Source of the DNA: Clostridia bacterium
GTDB taxonomy: Bacteria; Bacillota; Clostridia; Saccharofermentanales; UBA5734
Length of the DNA stretch: 8,491 nucleotides
Direction: 5' to 3'
Assembly (NCBI GenBank): GCA_009929975.1
Contig: RZZF01000066.1
Coordinates: forward strand, 1 to 8,491
The notes under the pieces were generated by a model that was not told the DNA's origin, did no database searches, and saw only the letters and a program-made list of their open reading frames with translations. Numbering within the stretch: the stretch's first letter is position 1; the number at the start of each line of letters is the position of its first letter. Made by a program: the position numbers and the translations under genes. Shown in pieces: positions 5,755 through 8,491 of this stretch.

Positions 5755-8163
5755 TTATTTTAGATCAGCCAGAGTGACTCCGCTGTCTCCCTCGCCATAG
5801 GTGCCCAGGCGGAACGTTTTGACCCGTGAATCCGAACGCAGTTTCTGCTGTACAGCCTGGCGCAGCGCACCGGTGCCTTTGCCATGGACAATTCTGATGC
5901 TGCCGATTCCTGCCAGCACCGCGTCATCCAGGTATTTATCAAGTGTCTGCAGGGCCTCCTCAACGGTCTGGCCCAGCAGTTTGATCTCACTGCTGCTGGT
6001 CTGGTGACGCTGCATGCTCAAACGGTCCGTACTTTTCATCACCTGGCGGCGGCGGCTCCTGCGGCCCGCACGACCCGGCTCTGTCTCATTCGAATGCTCA
6101 CCGGCAAAACGGAGCGCGGCGGCTGGAACATTGATCTGGACCCCATCTTCAGTCATCACGAGGCATTGGCCCCGGCTATCCGGCCTTCCGGCGATTTTGC
6201 CGCGGATGCCGAGTGCCGGCGCGACCACCTCAAGGCCCGGCTGCAGATACTGCTGATCAATCGGCTGGCCATCGACACGCAGTGTCTCACGGCCGATTTC
6301 CGACTCGACCTGCTTCAGACCCGTCCGGATCTGCTGCCGGATCTGCCCGGCCAGGCGCTCGCTCTCCGCCAGCTGATCCTCGCGTATTTTCGAGCGGATA
6401 TCCTGCATCAGGCTGTCGATTTCATCCTGAGCGGACTGCCAGGCTTCCCGCGCTTCTTCTCGTGCTTTCTGGATCACCTGTTTTTTCTGCCGGGCGAGAT
6501 CCCGCCGATCGCGGGCCAGCTGCTCTTTATCTGTTTCCAGCTGAAGGCGGATCTGCTCCGCTTCTTCCCTGAGGCGGCCGGTCGCCCGGGTCTGCTGCTC
6601 CACCGCGCTGATCAGTTCTTCAAAGCGGATGCCCTCTTCCGACAAAAGCTGGCGGGCCTGGCCGATGATCGTTTCCGATAATCCCAGCCGACGGGAAATG
6701 ACAAAGGCATTACTGACACCGGGGACTCCGATCAACAGCCGATAGGTCGGCTGAAGCGTATCCGTATCAAATTCGCAGCAGGCGTTTTCCACCTGATCGG
6801 TTCGCAGCGCATAGGCCTTCAGTTCTTTATAATGGGTCGTCGCGACGGTCAGGCAGTCATGCCGCCGCAGATGATCCAGCACCGCCATCGCCAACGCCGC
6901 GCCCTCTGACGGATCTGTGCCGGAGCCCAGCTCGTCGACGAGAACCAGCACGCCCGGTCCGGCCGCGTCCGTGATTTCAACAATATGACGCATATGTGAG
7001 GAAAATGTACTCAGGTCCTGTTCGATACTCTGTTCATCACCGATATCCGCGAGAATCTGTCGGAAGACGGACACTTCCGATCCTTCAGCCGCGGGAATCT
7101 GCAGGCCGGCCATCGCCATCAGGCTGAACAGGCCACAGGTCTTCAATGAGACGGTCTTGCCGCCGGTATTCGGGCCGGTGATCACCAGTGTGCGGAACCG
7201 GATGCCCAGCTCCAGATCGATCGGAACCACATGATCGGCTGGAATAAGAGGGTGTCGTGCTGCCTTGAGCCGGATGCGCCCCTGATCATTGAGGACGGGT
7301 GGCATCGCCCGCATCGCGAGTGCCAGCTGTCCTTTTGCCATCGCGAAATCAAGACGCGCGACCAGTTCCAGATTCCGGGCGATCTCATCAGCGACTTCAG
7401 TCACCCAGGCTGACAACTCCTGCAGGATGCGTTCAATCTCTTCCCGTTCCAGTCCCATGATTTCGCGGATCCGGTTGTTCAGCTCGACAACGGGCAGCGG
7501 TTCAACAAACAGGGTCGCTCCACTGGCTGATGTGTCGTGGACAATACCCGGAAGCTCACCGCGGTGTTCTGCCTTCAGTGGTACGACATACCGGCTGCCG
7601 CGCATGGTCACCAGCTGATCCTGCAGAATCCGGCCATGGCTGCGTAAAATCCGGTTCAGGTTTTCCTTGACATCGCCCTGGGCGGTACGGATTCTGCGGC
7701 GCAACTGTGCCAGCTGCGGACTGGCTGTGTCATACAGCTCATCTTCACCGGCGATCGCCTCATCGAGCCGCTTCTCAAGACCGCGCAGCGGTGTCAGTGC
7801 CTCGATCAGCTGACCGATTCTCAGCCCCGGCCATTGATCAGCCGGCAGCTGGCCGCGCAGGCGTGAGACGGCACGCAGAAACTGGCCGGTCTGCATCAGG
7901 GCCGCGCAAGTCAGCACCGATCCGGTTCGCGCCAAGGCCAGGACCGGCCGCAGGTCGGAGACGCCGCTGAATGGCAGACTGCCCCGTTTGAGCAGCCAGC
8001 TGACCGCGTCGTCGGTCTCAGACTGAGCGTCACGGGCAGCCGCCAGCTCGGTCATCGGTTGAAGCGCCTGACACAGATGGCGTCCGGGCTCAGTATGGGC
8101 CCGGTCGGTCAGCAGATCGATGATTTTATTATATTCAAGAACATGCAAAGATCGTTGATTCAT
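5755..8163 (-). CDS. mutS2: Endonuclease MutS2 / ribosome-collision ATPase with C-terminal Smr domain
   Basis: A MutS-family ATPase; in Bacillus subtilis MutS2 is reported to recognise collided ribosomes and split them, while older work in other bacteria links it to suppression of recombination. The 802 residues are close to the usual ~785. Visible: the family block GSRYVVPLKAEHRGELPGIVHD (189-210) and SASGATLFVEP (212-222); Walker A GPNTGGKT (330-337); DEQSIEQDLSTFSSHM (376-391); Walker B LVLVDELGSGTDPSEG (406-421); THY of the H-loop (443-445); a long charged coiled coil (~510-620); a KOW-like segment (641-657); a basic linker (~687-726); and a C-terminal Smr domain (~727-802) with HGKGTGALR (760-768). 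The Smr LDLRG motif reads IKLLG (727-731). ATG at 8163 has AAAGGA at 8177-8172. It follows the small membrane protein gene by 81 nt with no terminator, and ends before a terminator at 5709. Confidence 0.96.
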   Translation of the reverse strand: MNQRSLHVLEYNKIIDLLTDRAHTEPGRHLCQALQPMTELAAARDAQSETDDAVSWLLKRGSLPFSGVSDLRPVLALARTGSVLTCAALMQTGQFLRAVSRLRGQLPADQWPGLRIGQLIEALTPLRGLEKRLDEAIAGEDELYDTASPQLAQLRRRIRTAQGDVKENLNRILRSHGRILQDQLVTMRGSRYVVPLKAEHRGELPGIVHDTSASGATLFVEPLPVVELNNRIREIMGLEREEIERILQELSAWVTEVADEIARNLELVARLDFAMAKGQLALAMRAMPPVLNDQGRIRLKAARHPLIPADHVVPIDLELGIRFRTLVITGPNTGGKTVSLKTCGLFSLMAMAGLQIPAAEGSEVSVFRQILADIGDEQSIEQDLSTFSSHMRHIVEITDAAGPGVLVLVDELGSGTDPSEGAALAMAVLDHLRRHDCLTVATTHYKELKAYALRTDQVENACCEFDTDTLQPTYRLLIGVPGVSNAFVISRRLGLSETIIGQARQLLSEEGIRFEELISAVEQQTRATGRLREEAEQIRLQLETDKEQLARDRRDLARQKKQVIQKAREEAREAWQSAQDEIDSLMQDIRSKIREDQLAESERLAGQIRQQIRTGLKQVESEIGRETLRVDGQPIDQQYLQPGLEVVAPALGIRGKIAGRPDSRGQCLVMTEDGVQINVPAAALRFAGEHSNETEPGRAGRRSRRRQVMKSTDRLSMQRHQTSSSEIKLLGQTVEEALQTLDKYLDDAVLAGIGSIRIVHGKGTGALRQAVQQKLRSDSRVKTFRLGTYGEGDSGVTLADLK

Positions 8164-8244
8164 GGACTAAATCCTTTCGGGAAGCAATGGCCGGCGTGAC
8201 CCGTCAATCAATCCGTCTGACGGCAGAGAGAGCCGGGCAGCGGA

Positions 8245-8472
8245 TCAACCGACGGATTTTTGTTTTCTCCACAACGGCCACAGATATTTGAACCCATAGC
8301 GAAAATAAGCGTACAGTGACCAGCCGACCGGCACAATAAAGATATAGTGAGCCCAGTTCAGACGCTCCTCAGGCAGGAAAAACAGTGAAGAGAACGCGAG
8401 AACAAAGAGAAATGTGGCGATTTTCCCATACCAGGCGGCAAAAACCACCAGCCGTTTTTTCTTGAACAACAC
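8245..8472 (-). CDS. Small two-helix membrane protein, unknown function
   Basis: A 75-residue product not recognised as any named family. It has a basic start (KKKR at 4-7), a first hydrophobic helix at ~18-33, a short acidic turn (PEERLN, 34-39), a second helix at ~41-57, and a basic, aromatic tail (FRYGFKYLWPLWRKQK). The positive-inside rule suggests a hairpin in the cytoplasmic membrane with both ends inside. The start is uncertain: GTG (8472-8470) and TTG (8469-8467) are adjacent, an in-frame TAA lies just upstream, and no Shine-Dalgarno is seen in the 19 bases left before the window edge. It precedes mutS2 on the same strand by 81 nt. In Bacilli mutS2 often follows the membrane protein gene cvpA, but this product is far too short for CvpA. 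The side chains, length and hydrophobic pattern make a real gene likely. Confidence 0.6.
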   Translation of the reverse strand: MLFKKKRLVVFAAWYGKIATFLFVLAFSSLFFLPEERLNWAHYIFIVPVGWSLYAYFRYGFKYLWPLWRKQKSVG

Positions 8473-8491
8473 AGTAGATAAAAATTATTGT

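Noticed and set aside
5884..6681. 265-codon open frame on the plus strand opposite mutS2
   Set aside because: It lies wholly inside mutS2, which has all family motifs, and its product shows low-complexity Leu/Ala/Arg composition with no recognisable domain. It is a shadow of a GC-rich gene.
8164..8244. Terminator or promoter between the small membrane protein gene and mutS2
   Set aside because: Only a 4-bp hairpin (CCGT/ACGG) with no T-tract and no paired -35/-10 boxes were found; the two genes are treated as one likely transcript.

Overview
The window reads as ordinary chromosomal DNA from a member of the Bacillota (Firmicutes), probably a clostridial or erysipelotrichial relative with GC in the high fifties by eye. 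The grounds are a tRNA-sensing T-box leader in front of pheS, a MutS2 of the Gram-positive type, strong AGGAGG-like Shine-Dalgarno sites and an archaeal-type (APGM) phosphoglycerate mutase. No mobile element, CRISPR array, rRNA or tRNA gene is visible.

Layout: base 1 to 1127 on the plus strand is the 3' part of an APGM-family phosphoglycerate mutase gene whose first ~45 codons lie outside the window. Everything else is on the minus strand, transcribed right to left: a small two-helix membrane protein (8472-8245), mutS2 (8163-5755), a Rho-independent terminator overlapping a sigma-A-type promoter (5709-5668), a ~240-nt phenylalanine T-box leader with its own terminator (5660-5425), pheS (5407-4370), pheT (4357-1916) and a NagB-like gene (1848-1117). 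The last gene converges on the mutase gene and overlaps it by 11 bp; both stop codons lie in one small hairpin.

How it works together: uncharged tRNA-Phe should read the UUC specifier and the UGGU bulge of the leader, stabilise the antiterminator and allow transcription of pheS-pheT and probably the NagB-like gene behind them. pheS and pheT encode the two subunits of phenylalanyl-tRNA synthetase. mutS2 and the small membrane protein gene form a separate upstream unit ended by the terminator.

I see no wholly new multi-gene system. The points most worth a second look are: (1) the NagB-like protein has lost two catalytic residues and the allosteric residues of glucosamine-6-phosphate deaminase, yet sits in a Phe T-box operon; (2) PheS has an atypical amino-acid pocket (Ala-to-Tyr and Gly-to-Asn at specificity positions); (3) the T-box promoter has its -35 box inside the mutS2 terminator hairpin; (4) the Smr domain of MutS2 lacks the LDLR motif.
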